From [Clostridium] fimetarium (GTDB lineage Bacteria; Bacillota; Clostridia; Lachnospirales; Lachnospiraceae), in contig NZ_FOJI01000011.1 of NCBI RefSeq assembly GCF_900111235.1, positions 1 through 64,000 on the forward strand: DNA of 64,000 nt. Reading direction: 5' to 3'. Below are positions 27,128-37,182 of this stretch, in pieces. Every line of letters begins with the position of its first letter. Position 1 is the stretch's first letter. Below the pieces are notes generated by a model. It saw only the letters and a list, made by a program, of their open reading frames with translations. It was not told where the DNA came from and did not search any database. The position numbers and the translations under genes were made by a program.

Positions 27128-28183
27128 TTATGTATTACTATCTTGAATTGTGATATTAAAAGTACTTGATAAATCTAAGTCGTATAATCTCACATCTTTA
27201 TCATCAATAGTATTAAGTACCATAACAATAGGGTTAAATGGGAGGCCAGGATTCTGGATTTTTATGATACCTCGACTTCCATCAGATAGATTGACTAATG
27301 TACCATTTGGATAAATCGCGATATTCTTTAAGAATTGCCCTAATAAAGGGGCATCTAATTTGATGGTAGATTCGTGTGCAAGGATTTGATAAGCCTGATA
27401 ATTTGTAAGGCTTTTACGATAACATCGCTCTGCTGTTAATGCATCGAACATGTCCGCAATTGCAACAATCTTAGCAAATGGGTGGATTTCATTAGCAGTC
27501 AAGCCATATGGATAACCAGAACCATCTAAACGTTCATGATGTTGTAACGATATTATTCTAGATAATTCTGTTAATAATGGGTTTGTCTTTAATAGTTCGT
27601 ATCCAGCAATCGTATGCTGCTTTACTATTTCAAATTCATCAGTATTAAGTATACCGTTTTTGTATAGTATTTTTGGGTCGACAAGAGTTTTTCCAATATC
27701 ATGTAAAATTGTACCTTCCGCAAGGGCCTTTAGCTCAATCGGGGAAAGCTTTAATTGTTGGCCAATTAAGAGTGAAAAAACGGTAGTGTTAATTGAATGA
27801 ACCAGTGTACTGTCATCTGTAGTTGCTATATCATTCAAACAAATAAGAACGTCAGGGCGTAAGAGTATTTCATCAATAAGTGAACTGGTCGCTTCAGAAA
27901 TAGAGCACATATCAAAACTACCTTGTACTCGAAAACGATTAATCGCATTTTGTAATGCATCCTTGCATTTAAGACGAGTGACATCAGAAATAGCATCGGT
28001 TATTTCTATATCTGTAGAAATTTCATCCTCAACGTATATAGATGTAATTCCTAATTTAAGCAGAGAGTCAGAAAATCTGCTGATATTATTAATTCCAGCA
28101 GTCAAGAGCAACTGGTTATAGTGGTAGATGGATTTGCCAAGGCGCATGTCTGGTAAAATCATCGATAAATCTACTTTTCTCAT
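27128..28183 (-). CDS. HD-GYP domain cyclic-di-GMP phosphodiesterase
   Basis: A 351-aa protein. The N-terminal ~120 residues form an unassigned region of the type often found before HD-GYP domains. The HD-GYP domain (about 125-300) has the metal-binding TILHDIGKTLVD and HHERLDGSGYP, the latter being the GYP motif in GSGYP form. The C-terminal ~60 residues are a small beta-rich extension. HD-GYP proteins hydrolyse cyclic-di-GMP to pGpG or GMP. No receiver or membrane segment is seen, so the input signal is unknown. It lies 198 bp upstream of the PilZ gene on the same strand. Confidence 0.9.
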   Translation of the reverse strand: MRKVDLSMILPDMRLGKSIYHYNQLLLTAGINNISRFSDSLLKLGITSIYVEDEISTDIEITDAISDVTRLKCKDALQNAINRFRVQGSFDMCSISEATSSLIDEILLRPDVLICLNDIATTDDSTLVHSINTTVFSLLIGQQLKLSPIELKALAEGTILHDIGKTLVDPKILYKNGILNTDEFEIVKQHTIAGYELLKTNPLLTELSRIISLQHHERLDGSGYPYGLTANEIHPFAKIVAIADMFDALTAERCYRKSLTNYQAYQILAHESTIKLDAPLLGQFLKNIAIYPNGTLVNLSDGSRGIIKIQNPGLPFNPIVMVLNTIDDKDVRLYDLDLSSTFNITIQDSNT

Positions 28184-28459
28184 ATAGTATTCTATCCTTT
28201 ATATAGATTATAATCATAAGTCTTTTCTAAATAATCGTACCATAAATTAATTGCGATTACAACTCTAACGAAACGATTTTTTCAAAGAAAACATCAAATA
28301 TACTTAATTATATTTGCTTAAAAAAAATATTCGATATATATAGAAAATACAGTTGCTTTTATAAACTATCTGTTATATAATTTTTTTGGTTATTTCATGA
28401 CAGTTATGTAGCTATATGAGGTTATGAGCAAGTGGTAAAGTGGATTGTAAATATCTGGT

Positions 28460-28488
28460 TTGACTTAAGATCATATATAAATTATATT
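28460..28488 (+). promoter_or_regulatory. Promoter of purC
   Basis: TTGACT at 28460-28465 and TATATT at 28483-28488 are spaced 17 bp. Transcription would start about 43 nt before the purC ATG. I see no purine riboswitch or PurR-type box here. The rest of the 354-bp gap (28184-28459) is AT-rich with no structure I can name. Confidence 0.7.
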
Positions 28489-28537
28489 ATATAGATGCTT
28501 ACATGAAGAAAAGTAAATAAAAGGACAGGTGCTCAGA

Positions 28538-29245
28538 ATGAAGAAGTTGGATTTACTCTATGAAGGAAAAGCTAAGAAAGTTTACACAACTGAACAGGAA
28601 GATGTTTTGATTGTAGATTACAAAGATGATGCAACAGCATTTAACGGAATTAAAAAAGGTACTATTGTAGGTAAAGGTGCTATTAATAATCGTATGACTA
28701 ATTTCCTCTTTAAAAGACTAGAAAAACAAGGTATTCCTACACATTTTATTGAAGAATTAAGCGATCGTGAGACAGCAGTTAAAAAAGTTGAAATTGTTCC
28801 ACTTGAGGTTATTATTAGAAATGTAGCAGCTGGTAGTTTTTCAAAGAAACTTGCAATTGAAGAAGGCACGAAGTTAAAATGCCCTACATTAGAGTTTAGC
28901 TTTAAAGATGACGCACTTGGTGATCCATTTATAAATTCATATTATGCACTTGGTCTAGGACTTGCAACACAAGAAGAAATCGACAAAATTACAGAATATG
29001 CATTTAAAGTAAATGATGTTTTGATTGAGTATTTTAAAGGTATTCAAATTGAACTGATTGATTTTAAAATCGAATTTGGAAGATACAAAGGTCAGATTAT
29101 TTTGGCTGATGAGATTTCTCCTGATACATGTAGACTTTGGGATATTAATACAAGAGAAAAACTTGACAAAGATCGTTTTAGAAGAGATTTGGGCAATGTT
29201 GAAGATGCTTATATTGAAGTTTTCAAGAGACTTGGAATTGAGTAG
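28538..29245 (+). CDS. purC: Phosphoribosylaminoimidazole-succinocarboxamide synthase
   Basis: SAICAR synthetase of about 235 aa, the usual bacterial length, acting in de novo purine synthesis. The N-terminal [13 protein letters not shown], the central [20 protein letters not shown] and the late [12 protein letters not shown] are family hallmarks. A GTG frame start lies at 28529, but the ATG at 28538 is the natural start, with AAGGACAGG upstream. purF follows after a 295-bp structured spacer, and purB after that, in pathway-related order. Confidence 0.96.
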   Translation: MKKLDLLYEGKAKKVYTTEQEDVLIVDYKDDATAFNGIKKGTIVGKGAINNRMTNFLFKRLEKQGIPTHFIEELSDRETAVKKVEIVPLEVIIRNVAAGSFSKKLAIEEGTKLKCPTLEFSFKDDALGDPFINSYYALGLGLATQEEIDKITEYAFKVNDVLIEYFKGIQIELIDFKIEFGRYKGQIILADEISPDTCRLWDINTREKLDKDRFRRDLGNVEDAYIEVFKRLGIE

Positions 29246-29286
29246 TATATATAATAATATAAGGGGGGATATGTAAATTATCGTAT

Positions 29287-29512
29287 TCTCTTTATGCCAC
29301 AGCGGGTGTTGGATTATACAACATCCGCTTGTGAAGTTTTAAATGTGTCACCAACGCCTCGCAAGCGAGGCGTGCAATATTTGCTGCGCAAACTTGTGTG
29401 TTGTCTACAAACTGAGGCGTGCAAGATATGCTGCGCAAACTTGTGTATTGTCTACAAACTGAGGCGTGCAATATTTGCTGCGCAAACTTGTGTACTTTCT
29501 TTAGCATAAAGG
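29287..29512. repeat. Structured spacer before purF with 47-bp tandem repeats
   Basis: A 47-bp unit starts at 29367, 29414 and 29461 (the third partial). Each contains gaggcgtgcaatatttgctg and gcgcaaacttgtgt. Before it lie the hairpins gcgggtgttg...caacatccgc and cgcctcgcaagcgaggcg. The outer words ctctttatgc (29290) and gcataaag (29504) can also pair, closing the whole region into one large structure. No known riboswitch is recognised. Confidence 0.8.
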
Positions 29513-29540
29513 CCTTTGAAGTGGGCGGATGGGAGTAAAA

Positions 29541-30983
29541 ATGAAAAAATATCCTATGGATAATGAAATCGAAATTTCTGAAGGACTCCATGAAGAATGT
29601 GGTGTATTTGGTGTTTATGATTTTGATTATAATGATGTAACATCAACAATTTATTATGGATTATTTGCTTTACAGCATAGAGGTCAAGAAAGCTGCGGTA
29701 TTGCAGTTAGCGATACAAAAGGACCAAAGGGTAAAGTTGAATTATATAAAGATATGGGTCTTGTAAATGAAGTATTTACTCCTGAGAAGTTAGAGAGACT
29801 TCATGGCAATATTGGTATAGGCCATGTTAGATATTCTACAGCAGGTAGTAGTACTAGAGAAAATGCGCAACCACTTGTTATAAATTATGTAAAGGGAACA
29901 TTGGCGCTTGCACATAACGGAAATTTGTTAAATGCGCTTGAACTTAGAGAAGAATTATCATATACAGGTGCTATTTTTCAGACAACGATTGATTCTGAAG
30001 TTATCGCTTACCACATTGCGAGGGAGCGTTTGAATGTTTCTTCTGTTGAATTAGCTGTTAAAAATGCAATGAAGAAGATTAAAGGTGCATATTCCCTTAT
30101 TATAATGAGTCCTAGAAAGTTAATAGGAGCCAGAGACCCATTTGGTTTTCATCCACTTTGTATTGGAAAGAGAGATAATGCATATTTCTTATCTTCTGAA
30201 ACATGTGCACTTGATGCTGTTGATGCAGAATTCGTACGTGATGTTTTACCAGGGGAGATTGTCACAATCACTCCTGATGGAATTATGTCTGATTTGAGCA
30301 TGTGTCAGGAAAAGAAAGCAAAATGTATATTTGAATATATTTATTTTGCTCGACCAGATAGTAATATGGATGGTATTAGCGTTTATGAATCTAGAATTAT
30401 GGCTGGTAGAATATTAGCGAAAAGTTATCCTGTTGAAGCTGATTTAGTTGTAGGTGTTCCAGAATCCGGAAATGCAGCAGCACTTGGATATTCAATGGAA
30501 TCTGGCATACCTTATGGAATGGCATTTGTTAAGAATGGTTATGTTGGAAGAACATTTATTAAGCCAAAACAAGAGCAGAGAGAGACAAGTGTTAGGATTA
30601 AGTTGAATGTGCTTGCAGAGGTTGTAAGAGGTAAACGAATTATTATGATTGATGATTCAATCGTTCGTGGGACAACCAGTGAGCGTATCGTTAAAATGCT
30701 AAAAAGTGCTGGAGCAACCGAAGTACATGTAAGAATTAGTTCTCCACCATTTTTAAATCCATGCTACTATGGAACAGACATTCCATCAGGAGAGCAGCTT
30801 ATTGCTTACAATCACACAGTGGAAGAGATTGGTGATATGATTGGTGCCGATTCACTTGGTTATATCGATGCGAATAGATTAAGTGAAATGGTTCACGGCA
30901 ATCTAGATTTCTGTGATGCATGTTTTACTGGAAATTATCCTATTGAACCACCGGTAATTGATATTCGTGGGACGCAAGGATAA
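29541..30983 (+). CDS. purF: Amidophosphoribosyltransferase
   Basis: First committed enzyme of purine synthesis, about 480 aa. The glutaminase Cys follows a short propeptide (HEECGVFGVYDF), as in the Bacillus-type enzyme, so cleavage before Cys is expected. Cysteines in KCIFEYIY, NPCYYGTD and FCDACFTG match the four ligands of the 4Fe-4S cluster of that type. The PRPP-binding loop is IIMIDDSIVRGTTS. An upstream ATG at 29529 lies before GGGAG; the ATG at 29541 is well spaced. Lies between purC and purB. Confidence 0.96.
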   Translation: MKKYPMDNEIEISEGLHEECGVFGVYDFDYNDVTSTIYYGLFALQHRGQESCGIAVSDTKGPKGKVELYKDMGLVNEVFTPEKLERLHGNIGIGHVRYSTAGSSTRENAQPLVINYVKGTLALAHNGNLLNALELREELSYTGAIFQTTIDSEVIAYHIARERLNVSSVELAVKNAMKKIKGAYSLIIMSPRKLIGARDPFGFHPLCIGKRDNAYFLSSETCALDAVDAEFVRDVLPGEIVTITPDGIMSDLSMCQEKKAKCIFEYIYFARPDSNMDGISVYESRIMAGRILAKSYPVEADLVVGVPESGNAAALGYSMESGIPYGMAFVKNGYVGRTFIKPKQEQRETSVRIKLNVLAEVVRGKRIIMIDDSIVRGTTSERIVKMLKSAGATEVHVRISSPPFLNPCYYGTDIPSGEQLIAYNHTVEEIGDMIGADSLGYIDANRLSEMVHGNLDFCDACFTGNYPIEPPVIDIRGTQG

Positions 30984-31083
30984 TGTCTTTTGGAAATTAG
31001 AAGAGATAAACACATAACGAAGATAGTTATAGAAATCTAAATCTAAATATAACTTTTGATCAAGGGTAAGAAAGGCGGATGAA

Positions 31084-32514
31084 ATGACAGATAAATATCA
31101 ATCACCTCTTGCAGAAAGATACGCAAGTAAAGAAATGCAATATATTTTTTCACCGGATAAAAAATTCAGAACATGGAGAAAACTTTGGATAGCGCTTGCG
31201 CAATCAGAAAAGGAACTAGGGCTGGGTATCACAGATGAGCAAATTGCCGAACTAGAGGCTCATAAAGATGATATTAATTATGAAGCTGCCAAGGCTAGAG
31301 AAAAAGAAGTCCGTCATGATGTAATGTCACATGTATATGCTTATGGATTGCAGTGCCCTAAGGCAAAAGGAATTATTCACCTCGGCGCGACGTCATGTTA
31401 CGTGGGTGACAATACCGATATTATTATTATGAAAGAAGGACTTATATTAGTTCGAAAGAAACTGCTCAATGTTGTAAATGAACTTGCAAAGTTTTCTGAT
31501 CAATATAAAGCACTTCCAACATTGGCATTTACACATTTCCAGCCAGCACAACCGACTACTGTAGGAAAACGTGCAACACTTTGGTTAAATGAGTTATTAC
31601 TTGATCTTGAAGATCTCGACCATGTAATTGATACAATTAAACTGTTAGGTTCTAAGGGTACAACAGGTACACAGGCAAGCTTTCTTGAATTATTTGACGG
31701 CGATCATGACAAAATCAGAAAAATTGATAAGATGATTGCGAATAAAATGGGATTTGAGGATTGTTATGCGGTGTCAGGACAGACATATTCTAGAAAAGTT
31801 GATACAAAAGTTTTAAATGTACTTGCAGGAATTGCTGCAAGCGCACACAAGTTTTCAAATGATATCAGACTCTTACAGCATTTAAAAGAAATTGAAGAAC
31901 CATTTGAAAAATCGCAAATTGGCTCTTCTGCAATGGCATATAAGAGAAATCCAATGAGAAGTGAAAGAATCGCTAGCCTTGCTAACTATGTAATTATAGA
32001 CGCACTTAACCCAGCAATTACATCATCTACTCAGTGGTTCGAAAGAACACTAGATGATTCAGCAAATAAGAGGATTTCAGTGCCGGAAGCATACCTTGCA
32101 GTGGATGGAATTCTTGACCTTTACTTAAATGTAGTAGACGGTCTTGTTGTATATGACAAAGTAATTACAAAGAGACTTATGTCTGAACTTCCATTTATGG
32201 CAACTGAAAATATTATGATGGATGCCGTGAAAGCCGGCGGAGACAGACAAGAATTACATGAAAAAATCAGAGAACTATCAATGGAAGCTGGAAAACGTGT
32301 GAAAGAGGAAGGTCTTGATAATAATCTTCTTGAACTAATTGCAGCTGACCCATCATTTAATATGACACTTGAAGAACTCCAAAAAACAATGGATCCAACA
32401 AAATATGTAGGACGTTCAAAAGAACAAGTGGATGAATTCCTTACAGAAGTCGTTAATCCATTATTAGAGGCTAATAAAACAGACCTTGGAATGATTGCTA
32501 CAATTAATGTATAA
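31084..32514 (+). CDS. purB: Adenylosuccinate lyase
   Basis: A 476-aa enzyme acting twice in purine synthesis, on SAICAR and on adenylosuccinate. The fumarase-family signature SSAMAYKRNPMRSE and the upstream GATSCYVGDN and STQWFERTLDDSANKR stretches are clear. It ends 19 bp from the convergent C39-like gene. AGAAAGGCGG precedes the start. The 100-bp gap to purF suggests the same transcript or a nearby promoter. Confidence 0.97.
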   Translation: MTDKYQSPLAERYASKEMQYIFSPDKKFRTWRKLWIALAQSEKELGLGITDEQIAELEAHKDDINYEAAKAREKEVRHDVMSHVYAYGLQCPKAKGIIHLGATSCYVGDNTDIIIMKEGLILVRKKLLNVVNELAKFSDQYKALPTLAFTHFQPAQPTTVGKRATLWLNELLLDLEDLDHVIDTIKLLGSKGTTGTQASFLELFDGDHDKIRKIDKMIANKMGFEDCYAVSGQTYSRKVDTKVLNVLAGIAASAHKFSNDIRLLQHLKEIEEPFEKSQIGSSAMAYKRNPMRSERIASLANYVIIDALNPAITSSTQWFERTLDDSANKRISVPEAYLAVDGILDLYLNVVDGLVVYDKVITKRLMSELPFMATENIMMDAVKAGGDRQELHEKIRELSMEAGKRVKEEGLDNNLLELIAADPSFNMTLEELQKTMDPTKYVGRSKEQVDEFLTEVVNPLLEANKTDLGMIATINV

Positions 32515-32533
32515 CAAAAACAAAATTTGAATT

Positions 32534-33358
32534 TTATTTTATGACAACCCCCATTTGTTGAAACTCTTCGTATCTGGAATTGAAAGTATTGAAGTCTCGT
32601 TCTACAATACCTTCAAGCGGATCACAAACAGTTAGGGTACCTTTTTGTAAATCGTACCCAATGATAACCACACAGTGTTCGTTAGAATACCAGTAATCAG
32701 TGGTTCCATTTTCTAATATAATGGGGGTTACAATAGTTTCTACGTCTAGTGCTTGGCTTGTCCATACAATTACTGGGCTCCCAGAGGCTAGCAAAATACA
32801 TAGCTCTTCCATTGAATAACCGGTTATGTTATATGCCGTTAATTTTGAGTTATGATCATTTAAAAAATTATTCGCGGATTTTGTGATTACAGGAGCATAA
32901 CAACCCCAAGCGTATTCATCCCATGGAGAACCAATAAAATAGTCATTAAAGCTACCTTCAAATGGTGCTGATTTTTCAAGATAATCGATTGCCATATCTT
33001 CTTTATCAACATAATATCCAAGAAAATTGAGAACAATTGTAAGTGAAGTGATCTCGCAACCTGTAGGCAGTTCGGGAAGTTGTAATATATTGGATACTGG
33101 GAGTAATATCGATTGTGTATCCACATTGCTTGCAATCTGGATAGAAGAATCTGGCACAATAGGGTCTTGAATCGTATTGTCCAAACTTGTAACTACTGGT
33201 AAATTGGTATCTGTAATTGTGACAGAAACAGAATCTATATTATTTTTAATATGTGCAATGATGGGGTTATATGCGTAACATATATAAACCGATACTAATA
33301 TTAGTAGCGAAAGAATTAATATAGAATTATGTTTTTTCTTTTTCTTTTTCTTTTTCAT
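32534..33358 (-). CDS. Exported C39-family peptidase-like protein
   Basis: A 274-aa protein. The N-terminus is an extreme lysine run (KKKKKKKKH) followed by one hydrophobic segment (about 11-31), so it is a signal anchor or uncleaved export signal. The C-terminal part (about 95-274) is a papain-like C39 domain, with LPTGCEITSLTIVLN holding the catalytic Cys and EHCVVIIGYD holding the His. Such single-domain proteins occur widely in clostridia without known substrate. It diverges from the LysR gene across 122 bp. Confidence 0.8.
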   Translation of the reverse strand: MKKKKKKKKHNSILILSLLILVSVYICYAYNPIIAHIKNNIDSVSVTITDTNLPVVTSLDNTIQDPIVPDSSIQIASNVDTQSILLPVSNILQLPELPTGCEITSLTIVLNFLGYYVDKEDMAIDYLEKSAPFEGSFNDYFIGSPWDEYAWGCYAPVITKSANNFLNDHNSKLTAYNITGYSMEELCILLASGSPVIVWTSQALDVETIVTPIILENGTTDYWYSNEHCVVIIGYDLQKGTLTVCDPLEGIVERDFNTFNSRYEEFQQMGVVIK

Positions 33359-33480
33359 TTGGTTTAAATTCCTTCGTAAATAGTATATATAATTATATAA
33401 TAAAACCTACCAAAATTCAATGTCTTAAAAATCAAATGTAAATTTAAACTTTGAAAATACTGGATGAAAGGATGCTTTCT

Positions 33481-34368
33481 ATGAATATAGATTTGGAATA
33501 TTACAAGATTTTTTACTATGTTGGAAGCTTGGGTAAAATATCATTGGCCGCACAAAAGCTATGTATCTCTCAGCCGGCAGTCAGTCAGGCAGTAAAACAT
33601 TTGGAAACTCAATTGGGGACCAAACTATTTATAAGAACACCCAAGGGAGTTCGACTCACGACCGAAGGAGAAGTTCTGTTTTCCTATATCAAGCAAGGAT
33701 ACGAGTATATTTTGCTTGGCGAGAAAAAGTTTAAAGAAATGCTTGATCTGGAATCCGGGGAGATACGTATTGGTGCGAGCGATATGACATTAAAATATTA
33801 CTTGTTACCGTTCCTTGAAAAATTTCATAAAGAATATCCGAATATTAAAGTATCAGTTACAAATGCGCCAACACCGGAGACAATACAATACTTAGAAACT
33901 GGAAAAATAGACTTTGGAATTATAAGTGAGCCATTTCAAATCAGTAAAGATATGGTAGTAAAACCAGTTAAGGAAATAGAAGATGTATTTGTTGTTGGAA
34001 GTCAATTTGAGCAGTATAGAGGAAAAAAACTTGATTTTTCCGATTTGGAGCATATGCCAATTATTTGCCTTGAAAACAATACAAGTACGAGAACTTATGT
34101 TGATGATTTTCTTTTAAATAAAAATGTGATTTTAAGACCTGAATTTGAATTAGCAACTAGTGATATAATAGTACAGTTCTCAATCCGAAATATGGGCGTA
34201 GGTTCAGTTGTTAGGAACTTTGCAGAAAAATATATACAAACAGGCGAATTATTTGAACTTGAATTTAAAGAAAAAATACCAAAACGAAGATTTTGTATTG
34301 CAACAAGTAAGAAGATTCCTGTTACGAATGCGGCAGAGAGGCTATTGAGGGAATACTTGAATTGTTGA
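33481..34368 (+). CDS. LysR-family transcriptional regulator
   Basis: A 295-aa regulator. The N-terminal winged HTH (LAAQKLCISQPAVSQAVKHL) is typical, and the effector domain (about 88-290) resembles the CysL/CbbR group. An in-frame codon upstream exists, but GAAAGGATG points to the ATG at 33481. It diverges from the C39-like gene and is followed 3 nt after its stop by a long hairpin. Targets are unknown; no metabolic partner is adjacent. Confidence 0.88.
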   Translation: MNIDLEYYKIFYYVGSLGKISLAAQKLCISQPAVSQAVKHLETQLGTKLFIRTPKGVRLTTEGEVLFSYIKQGYEYILLGEKKFKEMLDLESGEIRIGASDMTLKYYLLPFLEKFHKEYPNIKVSVTNAPTPETIQYLETGKIDFGIISEPFQISKDMVVKPVKEIEDVFVVGSQFEQYRGKKLDFSDLEHMPIICLENNTSTRTYVDDFLLNKNVILRPEFELATSDIIVQFSIRNMGVGSVVRNFAEKYIQTGELFELEFKEKIPKRRFCIATSKKIPVTNAAERLLREYLNC

Positions 34369-34370
34369 AA

Positions 34371-34578
34371 CTAAAAATTATTAGTTTGTCTTCGATTTAT
34401 CTATCCTTGTATGGAAGTTTCTAATGTATTCATTATGCGCTAAAGGCAAAGCGTAAAAGTTCGAACTCCTCACTTCGCTCGTCATACAGCGAACTTTTAC
34501 TCTTTAACGCACAGAATGAATACATAAGTAACTTCTCATACCGTCAAAGATATATTAAAGTCAAACTAATAATTTTAG
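34371..34578. repeat. Long hairpin element, family 1, copy B
   Basis: Left arm from 34371, right arm ending 34578. The outer ctaaaaattattagtttg and caaactaataattttag pair; the inner gtaaaagttcg/cgaacttttac also pair. The core ctcctcacttcgctcgtca (34466-34484) is shared with copies A and C. It begins 3 nt after the LysR stop. The rest of the 460-bp gap up to purA (34579-34828) holds no gene and no riboswitch I can recognise. Confidence 0.85.
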
Positions 34579-34828
34579 TTTGAATATAATTTTTCGTATT
34601 CGGCGTTTAAAATAATGGAAACATTTTGGTGGAGAAGGTTGAGTAATTATAAAAGGAAATGATTATAATAACTCTAGATAGATGGGTTTATGGGAAATAA
34701 AGGCATAAGCATGAGTTATGTAAGACATAACAAGCATTGATTGTACTTATGTTGGCTGCTGTGTTAACATATAGCAGTAATAAAGAAAATAGAATTGAAA
34801 AAAATTAATATATTGGAGGAACATTATT

Positions 34829-36121
34829 ATGGTAAAAGCGATTGTCGGAGCTAATTGGGGTGATGAAGGAAAAGGCAAAATCACAGATATGTTAGCTGAA
34901 AAATCTGATATTATTGTGAGATTTCAAGGGGGAAGTAACGCAGGTCATACAATCATTAATGGATATGGCAAATTTGCACTTCATCTTTTGCCATCAGGAG
35001 TTTTTTATAATCACACAACAAGCGTAATTGGTAATGGCGTTGCTCTTAATATTCCTTATTTAATAAATGAAATAAAGGGAATCACAGACAGAGGAGTTCC
35101 AACTCCTAAAGTTTTGGTTTCAGACAGAGCTCAGATTCTTATGCCTTATCATGTGGATTTTGATACTTATGAAGAAGCAAGACTTGCTGGAAACTCCTTC
35201 GGTTCAACGAAGTCAGGCATTGCTCCTTTCTATTCAGATAAATATGCAAAAATCGGTTTCCAGGTAAGCGAACTTTTTGATGAAGTTTCACTTAAGGAAA
35301 AAGTGCAAAGAGTTGTAGAATACAAGAATGTTCTTCTGGAGCATCTATATCACAAACCACTTCTTGATGCAGAAGAGGTTTTTAAATTAATGCTTTCCTA
35401 TAGAGATATGATTGAACCATTTGTAACTGATACATCTTCATTTTTGCATGATGCAATTGCGCAGGGTAAGAACATCTTACTAGAAGGCCAGTTAGGCGCA
35501 TTAAAAGATCCTGATCATGGAATCTATCCAATGGTTACATCTTCATCGACCCTTGCGGCTTACGGAGCAATCGGTGCAGGTATACCAGCTAGTGAAATCA
35601 AGGACGTAGTTACTGTAGTAAAAGCTTATTCTTCTGCAGTTGGTGGAGGCGCATTTGTAAGTGAAATCTTTGGTGAAGAAGGAGATGAACTTAGAAGACG
35701 TGGCGGAGATGGCGGAGAATTCGGTGCTACAACAGGACGTCCTAGACGTATGGGATGGTTTGATGCAGTTGCTTCACGTTATGGCGTTAGAATGCAAGGG
35801 ACTTCAGAGGTTGCACTTACGGTATTAGATGTACTTGGATATCTTGATGAGATTCCAATGTGTGTTGGATACGAAATTGATGGAGTAATAACTAAGAATT
35901 TCCCTACTACGAATAAGCTTGAAAAAGCAAAACCAATTCTCAAGGTATTCCCAGGTTGGAAGTCGGAAATTAGAGGCATAACTAATTATAATGAACTTCC
36001 CGAGAATTGCAGAAAATATATTGAGGCAATTGAGGAAGAACTTCAATGCCAAATCACTATGGTTTCAAATGGTCCAGGAAGACATGAAATTATTTATAGA
36101 GTAAGTTCTTTTAAAAAATAG
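34829..36121 (+). CDS. purA: Adenylosuccinate synthetase
   Basis: A 430-aa GTP-dependent enzyme converting IMP to adenylosuccinate, which purB then cleaves to AMP. The N-terminal P-loop-like [15 protein letters not shown] and the [23 protein letters not shown] and [12 protein letters not shown] stretches are family hallmarks. GGAGGAAC precedes the ATG. It lies apart from purCFB but on the same strand, and deoC follows after 38 bp. Confidence 0.97.
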   Translation: MVKAIVGANWGDEGKGKITDMLAEKSDIIVRFQGGSNAGHTIINGYGKFALHLLPSGVFYNHTTSVIGNGVALNIPYLINEIKGITDRGVPTPKVLVSDRAQILMPYHVDFDTYEEARLAGNSFGSTKSGIAPFYSDKYAKIGFQVSELFDEVSLKEKVQRVVEYKNVLLEHLYHKPLLDAEEVFKLMLSYRDMIEPFVTDTSSFLHDAIAQGKNILLEGQLGALKDPDHGIYPMVTSSSTLAAYGAIGAGIPASEIKDVVTVVKAYSSAVGGGAFVSEIFGEEGDELRRRGGDGGEFGATTGRPRRMGWFDAVASRYGVRMQGTSEVALTVLDVLGYLDEIPMCVGYEIDGVITKNFPTTNKLEKAKPILKVFPGWKSEIRGITNYNELPENCRKYIEAIEEELQCQITMVSNGPGRHEIIYRVSSFKK

Positions 36122-36159
36122 ATTTTATTATTTGGATTTGTGAAAGGTTGGTATTATTA

Positions 36160-36804
36160 ATGAAGTTTGAGAAGTATTTTGATCATACTATTTTAAAACC
36201 CGAAGCAACGAAGAATGAAGTGAATCAAATATGCATAGAGGCAATTCAATATGGATTTGCCTCTGTTTGCGTTAATGAGTGTTACACTTCATATGTTGCG
36301 GGAGTTCTAAAAGGAACCGGAATTGCTACCTGTGTTGTTATTGGCTTTCCATTAGGTGCGTCAAGTACAGCTGTAAAAGTGTTTGAAACCCAGTCAGCGA
36401 TTCATAATGGAGCAGACGAGATCGATATGGTGATTAATATTGGTGAACTTAAGGATCAGCAGTACGAATCTGTACAAGACGATATTCAACAAGTGAAGTT
36501 GGCTTGCCAAGGCAAAATATTGAAAGTTATTATAGAAGCATGCCTTTTAACGGATGAAGAAATTGTAAAAGTATGTGAGTTATCAGTAGCAGCGGGTGCT
36601 GATTTTGTTAAGACATCAACTGGATTTAGTAATGCTGGAGCAACGGTTGAGGCAGTTGCACTTATGAAAAAGACAGTAAATGGCAAAGCAAAAGTGAAGG
36701 CAGCAGGCGGAATTAGAGACGTTGAAATAGCGAAAGCAATGATTGAGGCTGGTGCAGATAGGCTTGGAACCAGCGCGACGAAAAAGATTGTGGGTGGGGT
36801 ATGA
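36160..36804 (+). CDS. deoC: Deoxyribose-phosphate aldolase
   Basis: A 214-aa class I aldolase cleaving 2-deoxyribose-5-phosphate to glyceraldehyde-3-phosphate and acetaldehyde. The Schiff-base Lys lies in [14 protein letters not shown], and [12 protein letters not shown] and [11 protein letters not shown] are the usual later motifs. Length is normal. An upstream in-frame start at 36148 is less likely than the ATG at 36160, with GAAAGG before it. Deoxynucleoside catabolism next to purA suggests nucleotide salvage. A long hairpin begins right after its stop. Confidence 0.95.
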   Translation: MKFEKYFDHTILKPEATKNEVNQICIEAIQYGFASVCVNECYTSYVAGVLKGTGIATCVVIGFPLGASSTAVKVFETQSAIHNGADEIDMVINIGELKDQQYESVQDDIQQVKLACQGKILKVIIEACLLTDEEIVKVCELSVAAGADFVKTSTGFSNAGATVEAVALMKKTVNGKAKVKAAGGIRDVEIAKAMIEAGADRLGTSATKKIVGGV

Positions 36805-36985
36805 AGGAATATTAATTTCTAATTATGTGTTTTCCTTGCCTTTCCTTCAAGCAGTATGTTTTTTACGAGCCTCAGGGATGATAAAAAAGACTCGCTTCGC
36901 TCATTTTTTCATCTGAGTCTCGACAAAACATGGGCACTGCTTTCAGCCGGTCTGCGGGAAACACATAATTAGAAATTAATATTCA
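36805..36985. repeat. Long hairpin element, family 2
   Basis: The outer arms pair perfectly over 26 bp (36807-36832 with 36959-36984). The inner arms pair imperfectly, with ccttgcctttccttcaagcag opposite ctgctttcagccgg, and the loop region contains agactcgcttcgctcattttt. The left arm starts directly after the deoC stop. The words ccttgcctttccttcaa and tttcagccgg recur at 8020-8059. Together with the next repeat it fills the 378-bp gap. Confidence 0.85.
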
Positions 36986-37011
36986 TCGTATACGTTTTGA
37001 AGGGCGTTAAG

Positions 37012-37112
37012 AACAAGTACAGTAACAAGTGCGTTAAGAACAAGTGCAGTAACAAGTGCAGTAACAAGTGCGTTAAGAACAAGTGCAGTAACAAGTGCGG
37101 TAACAAGTGCGG
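37012..37112. repeat. 12/15-bp tandem repeat
   Basis: Eight units built on aacaagtgc, of two lengths: aacaagtgcagt (12 bp) and aacaagtgcgttaag (15 bp). The array lies 70 bp before the HAD gene. Confidence 0.85.
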
Positions 37113-37182
37113 AAGACTAGGAAACTAATAATTACGGGTTGTTGCAATAATTAACTAAATAATTATCCAAAAGGGGTACGGT

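Noticed and set aside
28184-28537. Purine riboswitch before purC
   Set aside because: No recognisable purine-aptamer loops are visible; the same holds for the gaps before purF and purA.
29367-29494. 47-bp repeats as a CRISPR array
   Set aside because: The units are directly adjacent with no spacers, only 2.7 copies, and no cas gene is near.
32887-33159. Second minus-strand frame within the C39-like gene
   Set aside because: It is a shifted frame inside a gene with clear catalytic motifs.
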